A stretch of DNA of 64,000 bases from Leisingera caerulea DSM 24564 (GCF_000473325.1 NZ_AXBI01000001.1:36356-100355); one strand, 5' to 3'. Numbered from the stretch's first letter, positions 1-8,789 are shown. Notes: generated from the sequence alone by a model not told the origin. Made by a program: numbers and translations.

Positions 1-828
1 GGCTACAAACCGCCTGCCGGTCGTGTGCCCGACCCGGCAGAGGGGCATGACCCCTACAATGCGATTGGACCATTGGCGCGCAGTGTAGGAGACTGCGCGT
101 TGCTGCTAAACGTGATCAGCGGTGGACATCCCTCCGACATCGGCTCACTGCGTGAGCGTTTAGAGCTGCCGCTCACCAATTTGGGCGAAGAACCACTCCG
201 TGTCGCGCTTTCGCTTGATCTTGGCAAGTCATCTCCTGCCAGAAACATCGTAAGTGTCATCCGCGACTTTGCCACACGAATGCAGCAGGCGGGTATTTCC
301 GTTGAGGAACCTAGTATCAGTTGGCCAGGTACCGTGATTGATGACGCAAAGGACTACGCTGTTAGTCTGATCGCAGAAAGCTTGAGCGGAATGCTTCAGC
401 AACATGGCGCAGATGTATGTGACTATATCACAAGTGTCGGAGCTGCCGCGCGCAACTGCCCATGCACAGCGATCCCTCGTGCGTTTGAGACCAAGAAGCG
501 ACTCTATGCCGAGCTTTCTGCTATTCTCCACTCGGCTGACGCGCTTATTTGCCCAGTGGTCCTGACCAACTGCGTTGGTGCTGAGCAGCGCCCTTGGGAA
601 CGAATGATTGTGAACGGGGCCGAACTTGACAGTGACTATGACTGGGTGACAACACCCCATTTCAATATGTTAGGGCAACTACCTGCTCTGGCGGTTCCAA
701 TCGGCTGCGATGGGGGCGGGCTTCCGGTCGGTATTCAGATTGTCACCCGGCCGTATGATGATCAGCGCGCTTTCCGTGTTGCGGCGGCAGTGGAGCGAAT
801 AGTCCGGACGGCAACTAGAGGCTTCTAA
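1..828 (+). CDS. Amidase signature family enzyme, C-terminal part (5' end outside window)
   Basis: The reading frame is open from base 1, so the gene begins upstream of the window and the GTG at 25 is only an internal codon. The visible 275 residues are the C-terminal part of an amidase-signature (AS) hydrolase: a GPLARSVGD stretch near the start is the conserved segment that follows the catalytic Ser-cisSer-Lys region in GatA and indoleacetamide-hydrolase type enzymes, and LPALAVPIG with GLPVGIQIV near the end is the family's C-terminal signature. The catalytic residues themselves lie outside the window. AS enzymes hydrolyse amide bonds; the substrate cannot be told. It converges on the DUF1330 gene, so it is not in the same transcript as the neighbouring catabolic operon, though an amidase would suit amide intermediates. 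Family call firm, substrate unknown. Confidence 0.85.
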   Translation, partial: GYKPPAGRVPDPAEGHDPYNAIGPLARSVGDCALLLNVISGGHPSDIGSLRERLELPLTNLGEEPLRVALSLDLGKSSPARNIVSVIRDFATRMQQAGISVEEPSISWPGTVIDDAKDYAVSLIAESLSGMLQQHGADVCDYITSVGAAARNCPCTAIPRAFETKKRLYAELSAILHSADALICPVVLTNCVGAEQRPWERMIVNGAELDSDYDWVTTPHFNMLGQLPALAVPIGCDGGGLPVGIQIVTRPYDDQRAFRVAAAVERIVRTATRGF

Positions 829-1060
829 CATCTTCAAATCGAAATCGCCCACTGGGACTCTGATTAGAGCAAACACTCCAGCCACGCGGCTTTTCTTTCT
901 CATCTCCTGCAAACAGTATGAATGCGTTGCACGATCACCCTCGAGTTAAGGCAAGGTATTGAGCTCATTGGCACCAGCCAAACTAATGACCAGTGACCTC
1001 AACGGTACTGCTCCAAATGTTTGCCGAACCTTTACGCCCGTATTCTCATTGAAGGTATAC

Positions 1061-1348
1061 TCAAATCAAGCCCTCGATGATAGCAATGTCTGCAACGCAA
1101 GCACCTGCGCGTTCGGCTCTTGCCGTGCGGTAAGCCGGGGAGTTGTAGCAGGCGCGGGCTTGCTCCAGACTATCGAATTCGATGATCACTCTTCGCTGCC
1201 AGTCGCGGCCTTCAAGAGTTTCCGCTTCACCCCTTGCTAGAAATCGTGCCCCAAAATCCGCGAATGCCGCCGGGGCAGCGGCTTGGTATCCGCTGTAACG
1301 GTCGGGGTCCGTGATTGTTACGTTGGCGATCCAATAGGCTTTAGGCAT
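1061..1348 (-). CDS. DUF1330 domain protein (95 aa)
   Basis: A small dimeric alpha-beta barrel-type protein of the DUF1330 family, recognised by the MPKAYWIANVTI start, the PDRYSGYQ segment and the C-terminal VIIEFDSLEQARACYNS motif, which is typical of the family. Start chosen at 1348 because the ATG overlaps the stop of the upstream regulator gene in an ATGCCTAA junction, showing translational coupling; a longer upstream extension would run inside the regulator. It is transcribed together with the GntR regulator and divergently from the monooxygenase operon. The family has no generally established reaction; members often accompany catabolic genes. Its role in this pathway is unknown. Confidence 0.8.
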   Translation of the reverse strand: MPKAYWIANVTITDPDRYSGYQAAAPAAFADFGARFLARGEAETLEGRDWQRRVIIEFDSLEQARACYNSPAYRTARAERAGACVADIAIIEGLI

Positions 1349-2036
1349 TGCGAGTTTTGGCCTCTTCCTGGTTGAGCGTCCGCTTGGCAACAGCGGCCGC
1401 TTCCGTCAGGTGGCTCTGGACTGCGGCTCTGGCGGCCTCGGCGTTGCCTGACGTGATAGCCTTGCAGATATCCTGCATATGGGCGGGGCCGGGTTTTCGC
1501 CGCTCTGCGGTCGAGAGCGTCACCGCCCGCAGCCGGCTGATGCGGCCGTTCAGACGCTGGACGATTTCCCAGGCTACGTTGTGGCCGGCGCCTTCGAAGA
1601 TGATCCGGTAGAACTCGGTCGTGGCGTTCAGCATCGGACCGGGAACACCTGCCGCAACGGCCTCTTGCAGCCTGCGCAGCGCGGAGTTCAGCATTTCCGC
1701 CAGCTGCGGCGTGATGTTGCGGGCGCATTCGGTGGCGGCGGCGGTCTCCAGCATCTGGCGGATGTCGTAGATCTGCCGTGCGTCTTCCCACCCCAGTTGC
1801 GCCACGATCGGCCCTTTGCCGGGCAGGATTTCCACCAACCCCTCCGCCTCCAGGTAGCGGATGGTTTCGCGCACGACGGTGCGGCTGACGCCGAGCTGCT
1901 CGCACAGAGGGCGCTCCACCAGCCGTTCACCTGGGGCAAACTTTCCGGAGACAATAGCCTCGCGCATCCGTTCCTGCACGATATCGCGCAGGGTCTGCGG
2001 GTGGTGGTCTATTTTGCTCATGATGGGGTTGGTCAT
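1341..2036 (-). CDS. GntR family regulator, FCD subfamily (231 aa)
   Basis: DNA-binding repressor or activator of the FadR/FCD class. Residues about 15-80 form the winged helix (LRDIVQERMREAIVSG, then LCEQLGVSRTVVRETIRYLEAEGLV), followed by an all-helical FCD ligand-binding domain carrying the DIRQMLE and EFYRIIFEGAGH motifs. The start at 2036 (MTNPIMSK) is preferred; an ATG five codons further in is also possible, and an open extension to 2126 would cross the operator. It lies divergent to the catabolic operon beginning at 2144, with a TGGTATACCA palindrome in between, so it most likely controls both directions in response to the pathway substrate or an intermediate. The inducer is inferred, not shown. 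Confidence 0.9.
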   Translation of the reverse strand: MTNPIMSKIDHHPQTLRDIVQERMREAIVSGKFAPGERLVERPLCEQLGVSRTVVRETIRYLEAEGLVEILPGKGPIVAQLGWEDARQIYDIRQMLETAAATECARNITPQLAEMLNSALRRLQEAVAAGVPGPMLNATTEFYRIIFEGAGHNVAWEIVQRLNGRISRLRAVTLSTAERRKPGPAHMQDICKAITSGNAEAARAAVQSHLTEAAAVAKRTLNQEEAKTRNA

Positions 2037-2094
2037 ATTGCATCCAATAGCAACAGGGACAGGGTGGAACAAGTGTGCATTGACATACTGTATG

Positions 2095-2106
2095 ATGGTA
2101 TACCAT
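2095..2106. promoter_or_regulatory. Palindromic operator for the FCD/GntR regulator
   Basis: ATGGTATACCAT is a perfect 12-base palindrome lying in the short divergent region between the GntR gene and the catabolic operon, with GTA/TAC-rich flanks that extend it imperfectly. TGGTATACCA is the core recognised by FCD-type GntR regulators such as UxuR and ExuR of E. coli. Binding by the neighbouring regulator is an inference from position and family. Confidence 0.75.
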
Positions 2107-2143
2107 ATTACGCAGAATGGAATCAAACAGGAAAGATCTGCCC

Positions 2144-2746
2144 ATGCCCGCCGAAATCCGAAAGACGCTACTGCATGTCGAAGAGACCCTGATTGAGGGC
2201 GGCAAGGCAGCGGAAACCCCGTTCAAGATGATTGCTGCGGTGGCGGTGATCAAAAATCCCTGGGCAGGGCAGGGCTTTGTCGAGGATCTGCGTCCGGCAA
2301 TCCATGACTGCGCGCCGGGGCTGGGCGAGAAGTTGACCGCGATGATCCTGGAGGCTGCAGGCGGCGGCGACAAGGTCGAGGGCTACGGGAAATCCGCCAT
2401 CGTCGGGGTCAGTGGCGAGGTAGAGCATGCCTCTGCTCTCATCCACACCCTGCGGTTTGGCAACCACTTCCGCGAGGCGGTGGGGGCGAAGTCTTATCTG
2501 GCATTCACCAACACCCGCGGGCCGGCCAATGCGCCCCTGCAAATTCCGCTGATGGACAAGAACGACGGCGGGCGGCGCAGCCATTACCTGACCATCCAGT
2601 TGTCCGTCGCGGACGCGCCGGCGCCGGACGAGATTGTGATCGCGTTGGGAGCCTCCATCGGCGGTCGGCCGCATCACCGCATCGGGGACCGCTACCAGGA
2701 TTTGAAGGAGCTGGGCCATGACGCTGACAACCCTGCAGCTGTCTAA
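2144..2746 (+). CDS. Amino acid synthesis family protein (PF06684), 200 aa
   Basis: Member of the AA_synth/DUF1185 family, a small alpha-beta protein with no firmly assigned chemistry. The characteristic segments are the AVIKNPWAG motif near residue 38, the GYGKSAIVG stretch and the SHYLTIQLSV strand. Start at 2144 (MPAEIRK) is chosen because AGGAAAG stands about eight bases upstream; the earlier in-frame ATG at 2117 lacks a ribosome site. It is the first gene of the putative trigonelline operon and overlaps the following hydrolase gene by 29 bases. It is not part of the described five-enzyme pathway. A role as isomerase or accessory hydrolase is conceivable but nothing in the sequence proves it. 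Confidence 0.8.
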   Translation: MPAEIRKTLLHVEETLIEGGKAAETPFKMIAAVAVIKNPWAGQGFVEDLRPAIHDCAPGLGEKLTAMILEAAGGGDKVEGYGKSAIVGVSGEVEHASALIHTLRFGNHFREAVGAKSYLAFTNTRGPANAPLQIPLMDKNDGGRRSHYLTIQLSVADAPAPDEIVIALGASIGGRPHHRIGDRYQDLKELGHDADNPAAV

Positions 2747-3521
2747 GCCTTTCGGGGCTGTCACCTGCCAGCGGTCAGGGCAGGGTGCGCCTGTTGTGCT
2801 GCTCCATGGAGTGGGGATGCAATCGGCGGCCTGGGCGCCGCAGATCACTGCGCTTTCTGGAACCCATGAGGTGATCGCACTGGATTTGCCCGGTCATGGT
2901 GGCAGTGACCTGTTGCCCGAAGCGGCAGAACTGCCGGATTACGTGGCCTGGTTGCACGCGGTGATCCAAGCGCTGGACCTTGGCCCAGTGTATCTCGCGG
3001 GTCACTCCATGGGGGCGCTGATTGCCGGTGGTTATGCCGCCAGCCATCCTGAGAACGTGGCCCGGGTGGCGTTGTTGAATGGGGTGTTCCGGCGATCGGC
3101 GGAGGCCAGGGCCGCGGTTGAAGCGCGCGCTGCCGAAATCCGCGCTGGCAGCTTTGATCTGGAAACACCGCTGGCGCGATGGTTCGGGGAGAGTGAGGCT
3201 GACCAGGCGGCACGGGCGCAGGTGGCCGAATGGCTGTCGGGCGTGGACCTGGCGGGTTACGCCGCCGCCTATACCGCCTTTGCCCGCGGCGACAGCACCT
3301 ATGCCGATGGGTTCGGCGGTATCCGTTGCCCGCTGCTGGCGCTGACCGGCGATGGCGATCCGAACTCGACACCCGCGATGGCGCAAGCCATGGCGGATGC
3401 CGCGCCGCAGGGCAGGGCGGTTGTCATCGAAGGCCACCGGCATATGGTCAACCTGACTGCCCCCGCAGAGGTCAACGCGGCCCTGCACGACTGGCTGAAC
3501 ACCGAAGGAGCAACGACATGA
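2718..3521 (+). CDS. tgnD: Alpha/beta hydrolase, TgnD-like (267 aa)
   Basis: A compact alpha/beta-hydrolase fold enzyme: oxyanion region HGVG at 30-33, nucleophile elbow GHSMG with Ser97, an acid in GDGDP near residue 214 and a C-terminal histidine in EGHRHM near 240-242. In the trigonelline pathway of Acinetobacter, TgnD is the hydrolase that breaks (E)-2-((N-methylformamido)methylene)succinate into succinate semialdehyde, methylamine, formate and carbon dioxide. Assignment to that step rests on the operon content, since the fold alone is uninformative. Its start lies inside the preceding gene and its stop overlaps the next start as ATGA, indicating tight coupling. A RutD-like role was considered but the rest of the rut set is absent. 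Confidence 0.75.
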   Translation: MTLTTLQLSKPFGAVTCQRSGQGAPVVLLHGVGMQSAAWAPQITALSGTHEVIALDLPGHGGSDLLPEAAELPDYVAWLHAVIQALDLGPVYLAGHSMGALIAGGYAASHPENVARVALLNGVFRRSAEARAAVEARAAEIRAGSFDLETPLARWFGESEADQAARAQVAEWLSGVDLAGYAAAYTAFARGDSTYADGFGGIRCPLLALTGDGDPNSTPAMAQAMADAAPQGRAVVIEGHRHMVNLTAPAEVNAALHDWLNTEGATT

Positions 3522-4444
3522 GCGAGATCGACCCGCGCGCCCTGCGAAACGCCTTCGGCACCTTCATGACCGGCGTCACCGTGGTGACAACGCACGATCC
3601 GGACGGAAACCCGATCGGCTTTACTGCCAACTCCTTCACCTCAGTGTCGCTGGACCCGCCTCTGGTACTGGTGTGCATCGCCAACTCCTCCAGCAACTAC
3701 GCCGCGTTCGAGCAGGCCGAGGGCTTTGCCGTCAATGTGCTGGCGGAGGACCAGAAGGGCGTCTCCAACACTTTCGCCCGCCCGGTCGAGGACCGTTTTG
3801 CCGCCGTCAGCTGGCAGCAGGGGCCGCAGGGCAGCCCGGTGTTCGAGGGTGTCTCCGCCTGGTTCGACTGTTCCATGCACAACCGGGTGGAGGCGGGCGA
3901 CCACCTGATCCTGATCGGCCGGGTGGAGGCGTTTGAAACCTCGCCTGCGCCGGGTCTCGGCTATGCCCGCGGCGCCTATGTGACAGCAGCGGCGGAGGCC
4001 GAGGCCCTGACCCAGGGCGCCAAGCTGATCGTCTCGGCATTGATCGAGCATGAGGGCAAGGTGCTGCTCCTGGGCAACGACCAGGGCAAGCTGACGCTGC
4101 CTGAAATCCGTGTCGGCAAGGAGGGCGCCTCTGCCGCCCTGGCCAAGCTGATTGCGGACACCGGCGTCGAGGCGGAGCCGGGGTTCATTTATTCCGTCTA
4201 CGAAGACAAAGCGCGCGAACATCAGCACATCTCGTTTCTGTGCCAATCGGCCGGCGGCACACCGGCCAAGGGTGTTTTCACGGCACTGACCCAATCCACG
4301 CTGATGGACATTGCCGATGCGGCGATGTGCACCATGCTGGAGCGGTTCGCCAGTGAGGCCCGGATGGGCAATTTCGGGGTGTATTATGGCAATCAGACCA
4401 CCGGGCAGGTCCGCCCCGTGGCGACAGGGAGCAAGGGCGCATGA
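3518..4444 (+). CDS. tgnA: Flavin reductase with C-terminal Nudix-like domain, TgnA-like (308 aa)
   Basis: Residues about 1-165 are an FMN-binding split-barrel flavin reductase (ALRNAFGTFMTGVTVVTT, then GFTANSFTSVSLDPP, NFAVNVL-like and FDC segments), which supplies reduced flavin to a partner oxygenase. Residues about 170-300 form a Nudix-like domain (LIVSALIEHEGKVLLL), but the Nudix box glutamates are largely missing, so it is probably not a hydrolase and may sense or bind a ligand. The start at 3518 is fixed by an ATGA overlap with the hydrolase stop, and the stop overlaps the next start in the same way. The fused architecture next to a luciferase-like monooxygenase matches TgnA, the reductase component of trigonelline monooxygenase. 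Confidence 0.82.
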   Translation: MSEIDPRALRNAFGTFMTGVTVVTTHDPDGNPIGFTANSFTSVSLDPPLVLVCIANSSSNYAAFEQAEGFAVNVLAEDQKGVSNTFARPVEDRFAAVSWQQGPQGSPVFEGVSAWFDCSMHNRVEAGDHLILIGRVEAFETSPAPGLGYARGAYVTAAAEAEALTQGAKLIVSALIEHEGKVLLLGNDQGKLTLPEIRVGKEGASAALAKLIADTGVEAEPGFIYSVYEDKAREHQHISFLCQSAGGTPAKGVFTALTQSTLMDIADAAMCTMLERFASEARMGNFGVYYGNQTTGQVRPVATGSKGA

Positions 4445-5478
4445 AATTTTCCCTCTTTGCGCATATGGAGCGGATTTCCGCGGCAGACGATCAGAAGCGG
4501 CTGTATGACGAGTTCATCCAGCTGTGCAAAATTGCCGACGACGGCGGCATGCATGCGGTTTGGACCGGCGAACACCACGGGATGAACTTCACCATCTCGC
4601 CGAACCCGTTTCTGAACCTGATTGATGTGGCGCGGCACACCAAGCACGTGCGGCTGGGCACTGGCACGGTAATTGCGCCGTTCTGGCATCCGATCCGGCT
4701 GGCGGGCGAGGCGGCGATGACCGATATTATCACCGAAGGCCGCCTGGACCTGGGCATCGCCCGGGGCGCCTATTCGTTTGAATACGAGCGCATGATGCCC
4801 GGCATGGACGCCTGGGAGGCGGGCCAGCGGATGCGGGAGCTGATCCCGGCGGTGCAGGGCCTGTGGCAGGGCGACTATGCGCAGGAGGGGGAGTTTCATT
4901 CCTTCCCGAAAACCACGTCTTCCCCGAAACCGGTGCAAGAGAACGGTCCGCCGATCTGGATCGCGGCGCGCGATCCCAACAGCCACGAGTTCGCCGTGGC
5001 CAATGGCTGCAACGTGCAGGTGACGCCGCTGTGGAAGGGTGATGAGGAAATCACTGACCTGATGGGCAAGTTCAACGATGCCTGTGCCAAGCACGCCGAT
5101 GTGCCGCGGCCCAAGATCATGCTGCTGCAGCACACCTATGTCGCGGACAGCGCCGAGGATGTGAAACGCGGGGCGGAGGAGCTCAACCGCTTCTTCTGCT
5201 ACTTCGGGGCCTGGTTCATGAACAAGCGCGAGATCCGCCAGGGCCTGATCGACCCGCTGAGTGACGAGGAAATTGCAGCGCATCCGTTCTACTCGCCTGA
5301 GGCAATGGAGCGCGACCTGGTGATCGGGGAACCGGCGGCGGTGATTGAACGGCTGAAGAAATACGAGGCCCTGGGCTATGATGAATACTCGTTCTGGATC
5401 GACTCCAGCATGAGCTTCGAGCGCAAGAAGGCCTCGCTTGAGCGGTTCATCACCGACGTCATGCCAGCGTTTCAGTGA
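4441..5478 (+). CDS. tgnB: Luciferase-like flavin monooxygenase, TgnB-like (345 aa)
   Basis: A complete LLM-class TIM-barrel oxygenase: N-terminal MKFSLFAHMER strand, WTGEHHG motif near residue 41, RLGTGTVIAPFWHP, and the GRLDLGIARGAY phosphate-binding loop for FMNH2. It would use reduced flavin from the preceding reductase to insert oxygen into and open the pyridinium ring of an N-methylated pyridine carboxylate; TgnB does this for trigonelline. The start overlaps the reductase stop by four bases, typical of two-component partners made in equal amounts. Its substrate is inferred from the whole operon; a related compound such as homarine cannot be excluded from sequence. Confidence 0.82.
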   Translation: MKFSLFAHMERISAADDQKRLYDEFIQLCKIADDGGMHAVWTGEHHGMNFTISPNPFLNLIDVARHTKHVRLGTGTVIAPFWHPIRLAGEAAMTDIITEGRLDLGIARGAYSFEYERMMPGMDAWEAGQRMRELIPAVQGLWQGDYAQEGEFHSFPKTTSSPKPVQENGPPIWIAARDPNSHEFAVANGCNVQVTPLWKGDEEITDLMGKFNDACAKHADVPRPKIMLLQHTYVADSAEDVKRGAEELNRFFCYFGAWFMNKREIRQGLIDPLSDEEIAAHPFYSPEAMERDLVIGEPAAVIERLKKYEALGYDEYSFWIDSSMSFERKKASLERFITDVMPAFQ

Positions 5479-5489
5479 GGAAACCGAAA

Positions 5490-6953
5490 ATGCAGACTTT
5501 CCAGCACTATATCGGGGGCGCCTTCGAGGAAGCGGGCGCCACCTTCGCAAGCCTTGACCCTGCCACCGGCAAACCCTGGGCGCAGATGCCTGCCGCTTCG
5601 GCGGCGGATGTAGACCGGGCGGTAAGGGCAGCAGAAGCTGCGTTTTTCTCTAGCGAATGGGCGGGTATGACCGCCACTCAGCGCGGCAAGCTGCTGATGC
5701 GGCTAGCCGATCTGGTGGCGGAAAACGCCCCGCGGCTGGCGGAGCTGGAAACCCGCGACACCGGCAAGATCATCCGCGAGACCTCGGCCCAGATCGCCTA
5801 TGTGGCGGAATACTACCGCTACTATGCCGGCCTTGCCGACAAGATCGAAGGCGCGCATTTGCCGATCGACAAGCCGGACATGGAGGTCTGGCTGCGGCGC
5901 GAACCGGTGGGGGTGGTGGCCGCCATCGTGCCGTGGAATTCGCAGCTGTTCCTGTCGGCGGTGAAAATCGGCCCGGCGCTGGCGGCGGGCTGCACGGTGG
6001 TGCTGAAAGCCTCGGAGGAAGGCCCGGCACCTATGCTCGAATTCGCCCGGATCTTTGACCAGGCCGGCTTTCCACCCGGCGCTTTGAACGTGATCACCGG
6101 CGGGCCGGAGGCGGGTGCTGCGCTGACCAGCCACGCTTCGGTCGCTCATGTCGCCTTCACCGGCGGGCCGGAGACCGCCCGCCATATCGTGCGCAATTCC
6201 GCGGAAAACCTCGCCTCCACCTCGCTGGAGCTGGGCGGTAAGTCGCCCTTCATTGTGTTTGACGACGCCGATCTGGAAAGCGCGGTGAATGCGCAGGTGT
6301 CGGGCATTTTTGCTGCGACCGGGCAAAGCTGTGTCGCAGGATCGCGGCTGGTGATCCAGAAGGGCATCAAGGACGCCTTCCTTGCGCGGCTGAAAGAGAA
6401 AGCCGAAGCGGTGGTCATTGGCGCGCCGGATGACATGGCGACCGAAGTCGGGCCGCTCTGCACTCTGAAACAGCGCGACCATGCGGTGCACCTGATCGAG
6501 GCGTCGGTGAAGGCGGGGGCCAAGCTGGTCACCGGCGGCACCGTGCCGGAAGGGGAGGGCTTCTTTTTCCCGCCGACGGTTCTGGACTGCTCGGACGCGC
6601 CGGACGCCCCCTGCCTGTCGAACGAATTCTTCGGCCCTGTTTTGTCAGTGGTAGAGTTTGAGACCGAGGCCGAGGCCCTGGAGATTGCCAACACGACCGC
6701 TTTTGGCTTGGCCTCCGGCGTCTTCACCCGCGATCTCACCCGCGCGCACCGGATGATCCGCGGCATCCGCGCGGGCATCGTTTGGGTCAATACCTACCGC
6801 GCCGTGAGCCCGATTGCGCCCTTTGGCGGCCACGGCCTGTCTGGCCACGGCCGCGAGGGCGGCCTGCAGGCGGCTCTGGATTATACCAAGGTCAAGGCGG
6901 TCTGGCTGCGCACATCGGACGATCCGATCCCGGATCCCTTCGTCATGCGGTAG
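5490..6953 (+). CDS. tgnC: Aldehyde dehydrogenase, TgnC-like (487 aa)
   Basis: Full-length NAD(P)-dependent aldehyde dehydrogenase. The family residues are present: PWN with Asn150, Lys173 in VLKASEE, the FTGG cofactor loop, Glu247 in ELGGKSP and catalytic Cys281 in TGQSCVAG. Start at 5490 follows GAGGAAACC; a GTG at 5475 in frame would overlap the oxygenase gene. In the tgn scheme the enzyme oxidises the ring-opened hydroxybutyrolactone intermediate to the corresponding succinate derivative. It is separated from the oxygenase gene by only eleven bases. The family is certain; the step is inferred from its place between the oxygenase and the betaine carrier. Confidence 0.82.
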   Translation: MQTFQHYIGGAFEEAGATFASLDPATGKPWAQMPAASAADVDRAVRAAEAAFFSSEWAGMTATQRGKLLMRLADLVAENAPRLAELETRDTGKIIRETSAQIAYVAEYYRYYAGLADKIEGAHLPIDKPDMEVWLRREPVGVVAAIVPWNSQLFLSAVKIGPALAAGCTVVLKASEEGPAPMLEFARIFDQAGFPPGALNVITGGPEAGAALTSHASVAHVAFTGGPETARHIVRNSAENLASTSLELGGKSPFIVFDDADLESAVNAQVSGIFAATGQSCVAGSRLVIQKGIKDAFLARLKEKAEAVVIGAPDDMATEVGPLCTLKQRDHAVHLIEASVKAGAKLVTGGTVPEGEGFFFPPTVLDCSDAPDAPCLSNEFFGPVLSVVEFETEAEALEIANTTAFGLASGVFTRDLTRAHRMIRGIRAGIVWVNTYRAVSPIAPFGGHGLSGHGREGGLQAALDYTKVKAVWLRTSDDPIPDPFVMR

Positions 6954-7044
6954 GGCCGGACTAACCCCATCGGAGGACATTTACACCACCGGCTGCGCTT
7001 GCGCGCGGCCGGACACACGCGGTCGTTGCCTAAGGGAGGAAACC

Positions 7045-8715
7045 ATGGCGAGAAACGACAAACCCGGTCCCGGGGGCCTGCTGGTCGCCGGACAAGGGCC
7101 ATTCAAAGGACTGCACAACGGCATGAGCATCGCCTCTAAGGCAATGATTGCTGCCTTTGTGGTGTTCACCATCCTGAACGTGGACTACGCGGGCAAGATC
7201 TTTGGCGGCATCCGCTCCTGGGTCGAAGGCGCGCTCAGCTGGTACTACATCAGCTCGGTCATCATTATTCTGTTTGCCTGCCTGTTCCTGATGTTCAGCC
7301 GCTTCGGCTCGATCCGCCTCGGGGATGATGATTCCAGGCCGGAATTTAGCCGCTTCTCCTGGTTTGCCATGCTGTTTTCGGCGTCGGTGTCGATCGGCAT
7401 TATGTTCTTCGGCGTCGCGGAGCCGCTGTTCTATTTCGACACGTCAGCGGGCTGGGGCTATCCCAACAACCCGTTTGCCGATGCCTCGGGACATACCGGC
7501 ATGAGCCTTGAGCGGGCCGTGGATGCGGTGCGCGTGACCAACTTCCACTGGGGGCTGCACGGTTGGGCGATCTACACGCTGACCGGTCTGGCGCTTGGCT
7601 ATTTTGCCTTCCGCAAGAAGCTGCCGCTGACCTTCCGGTCGGCGCTGTACCCGGTGCTGGGCGAGCGGATTTATGGCCCGGCGGGCCATGCGGCCGATCT
7701 GCTGGCCGTGTTCGGGACCGTCTTCGGCATCGCCACCTCGATGGGGCTGGGGGTGAACCAGATGGCCCATGGCCTGAACGTTCTGTTCGGTGTCGATCCG
7801 GGCGTGGGCACCCAGGTCGTGTTGGTCATTATCATTTCTGTCGTGGCGACCTTGTCGGCGGTTTCCGGCATCGGCCGAGGCATCAAGATCTTGTCGGAGT
7901 GGAACGTCGTGCTGACCATCGCTCTGATCCTGTTCTTTGTGATCGCCGGGCCGACCCAGTGGCTGGCCGGCTTCTTTCTGAACGCGACAGGCGATTACGT
8001 GACGCAGTTCCTGTCGATGGGCTTCTGGACCGCGTCGGCACCGGGAGATGTCGCCTGGCAGGGGGGCTGGACCATTTTCTACTGGGGCTGGTGGCTGAGC
8101 TGGGCCCCCTTTGTGGGCATGTTCATTGCCCGCATTTCCAAGGGTCGCACCATCCGGGAGTTCATGTTCGGTGCCATGCTGGTGCCAACCACGATGGCAT
8201 TCATCTGGATCTCGGTGTTCGGCGGCAACGCATTGTTCCTGGAGCTGAACGCCGAGGGCGGCGCGGGCACCGCGGGACTGATCGCCATGGTCAACAGCTG
8301 GAATCTAGGAGGCACCCTGTTCGGCACTATAGATCTGCTGGCAGACGGCGGCACGCTTGCCTGGGCGATCTCGGCGCTGACCACCTTTCTGCTGGCCACC
8401 TGGTTCATTACCAGCTCGGACTCCGGCACGCTGGTGGTCACGACGATCCTGTCGATGGGCAACGCGCATCCGCCGAAGATCCACCGGATCATCTGGGGCG
8501 CGGCACAGGGGCTGGTGGCGGCGGTGCTGCTGATGGCAGGTGGGCTGTCGGCGCTGCAGACCGCGGCAATTGCCGCTGCGCTGCCGATCTCGGTCCTGGT
8601 GGTGATGATGGCCTGGGGGGTGATCAAATCGCTCCTGGAAGATCCGGCTGCGGTCTCTGGTGCGGCCGAGAGCGCACCGGACGGCACCGCCATGGATGGC
8701 GACCTGCACGCCTGA
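7045..8715 (+). CDS. BCCT family betaine transporter (556 aa)
   Basis: Sodium- or proton-coupled carrier of the betaine/choline/carnitine family with about twelve membrane helices. The signature TM8 region FYWGWWLSWAPFVG and the following ARISKGRTIREF loop are clear, and the N-terminal SRFGSIRLGDDDSRPEF loop and WFAMLFSASVSIGIMFFGVAEP helix are typical. Where many sodium-coupled BCCT carriers have G-M-G-I-G in that helix, this protein has S-V-S-I-G, which may alter ion coupling. Start at 7045 follows GGGAGGAAACC. BCCT substrates carry a quaternary nitrogen and a carboxylate, which fits trigonelline. It is in line with the operon after a 91-base gap. It differs in detail from the second BCCT carrier in the window. 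Confidence 0.9.
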   Translation: MARNDKPGPGGLLVAGQGPFKGLHNGMSIASKAMIAAFVVFTILNVDYAGKIFGGIRSWVEGALSWYYISSVIIILFACLFLMFSRFGSIRLGDDDSRPEFSRFSWFAMLFSASVSIGIMFFGVAEPLFYFDTSAGWGYPNNPFADASGHTGMSLERAVDAVRVTNFHWGLHGWAIYTLTGLALGYFAFRKKLPLTFRSALYPVLGERIYGPAGHAADLLAVFGTVFGIATSMGLGVNQMAHGLNVLFGVDPGVGTQVVLVIIISVVATLSAVSGIGRGIKILSEWNVVLTIALILFFVIAGPTQWLAGFFLNATGDYVTQFLSMGFWTASAPGDVAWQGGWTIFYWGWWLSWAPFVGMFIARISKGRTIREFMFGAMLVPTTMAFIWISVFGGNALFLELNAEGGAGTAGLIAMVNSWNLGGTLFGTIDLLADGGTLAWAISALTTFLLATWFITSSDSGTLVVTTILSMGNAHPPKIHRIIWGAAQGLVAAVLLMAGGLSALQTAAIAAALPISVLVVMMAWGVIKSLLEDPAAVSGAAESAPDGTAMDGDLHA

Positions 8716-8789
8716 TCCGGCTGACGGCCAATACGATACCGGGCCGGGGGAATCCCGCACCTTTCTCAACTGAACTGGAGTACTCAGAA

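Noticed and set aside
2718..5478. Pyrimidine degradation (rut) operon
   Set aside because: Hydrolase, flavin reductase and luciferase-like oxygenase recall RutD, RutF and RutA, but RutB and RutC are absent. The Nudix-like fusion, two aldehyde dehydrogenases and betaine carrier fit tgn better.
7563..8780. Open frame upstream of and in frame with the TgnE-like gene
   Set aside because: It overlaps the BCCT gene in another frame, has no hydrophobic or domain features, and the aldehyde dehydrogenase homology begins only at 8790.
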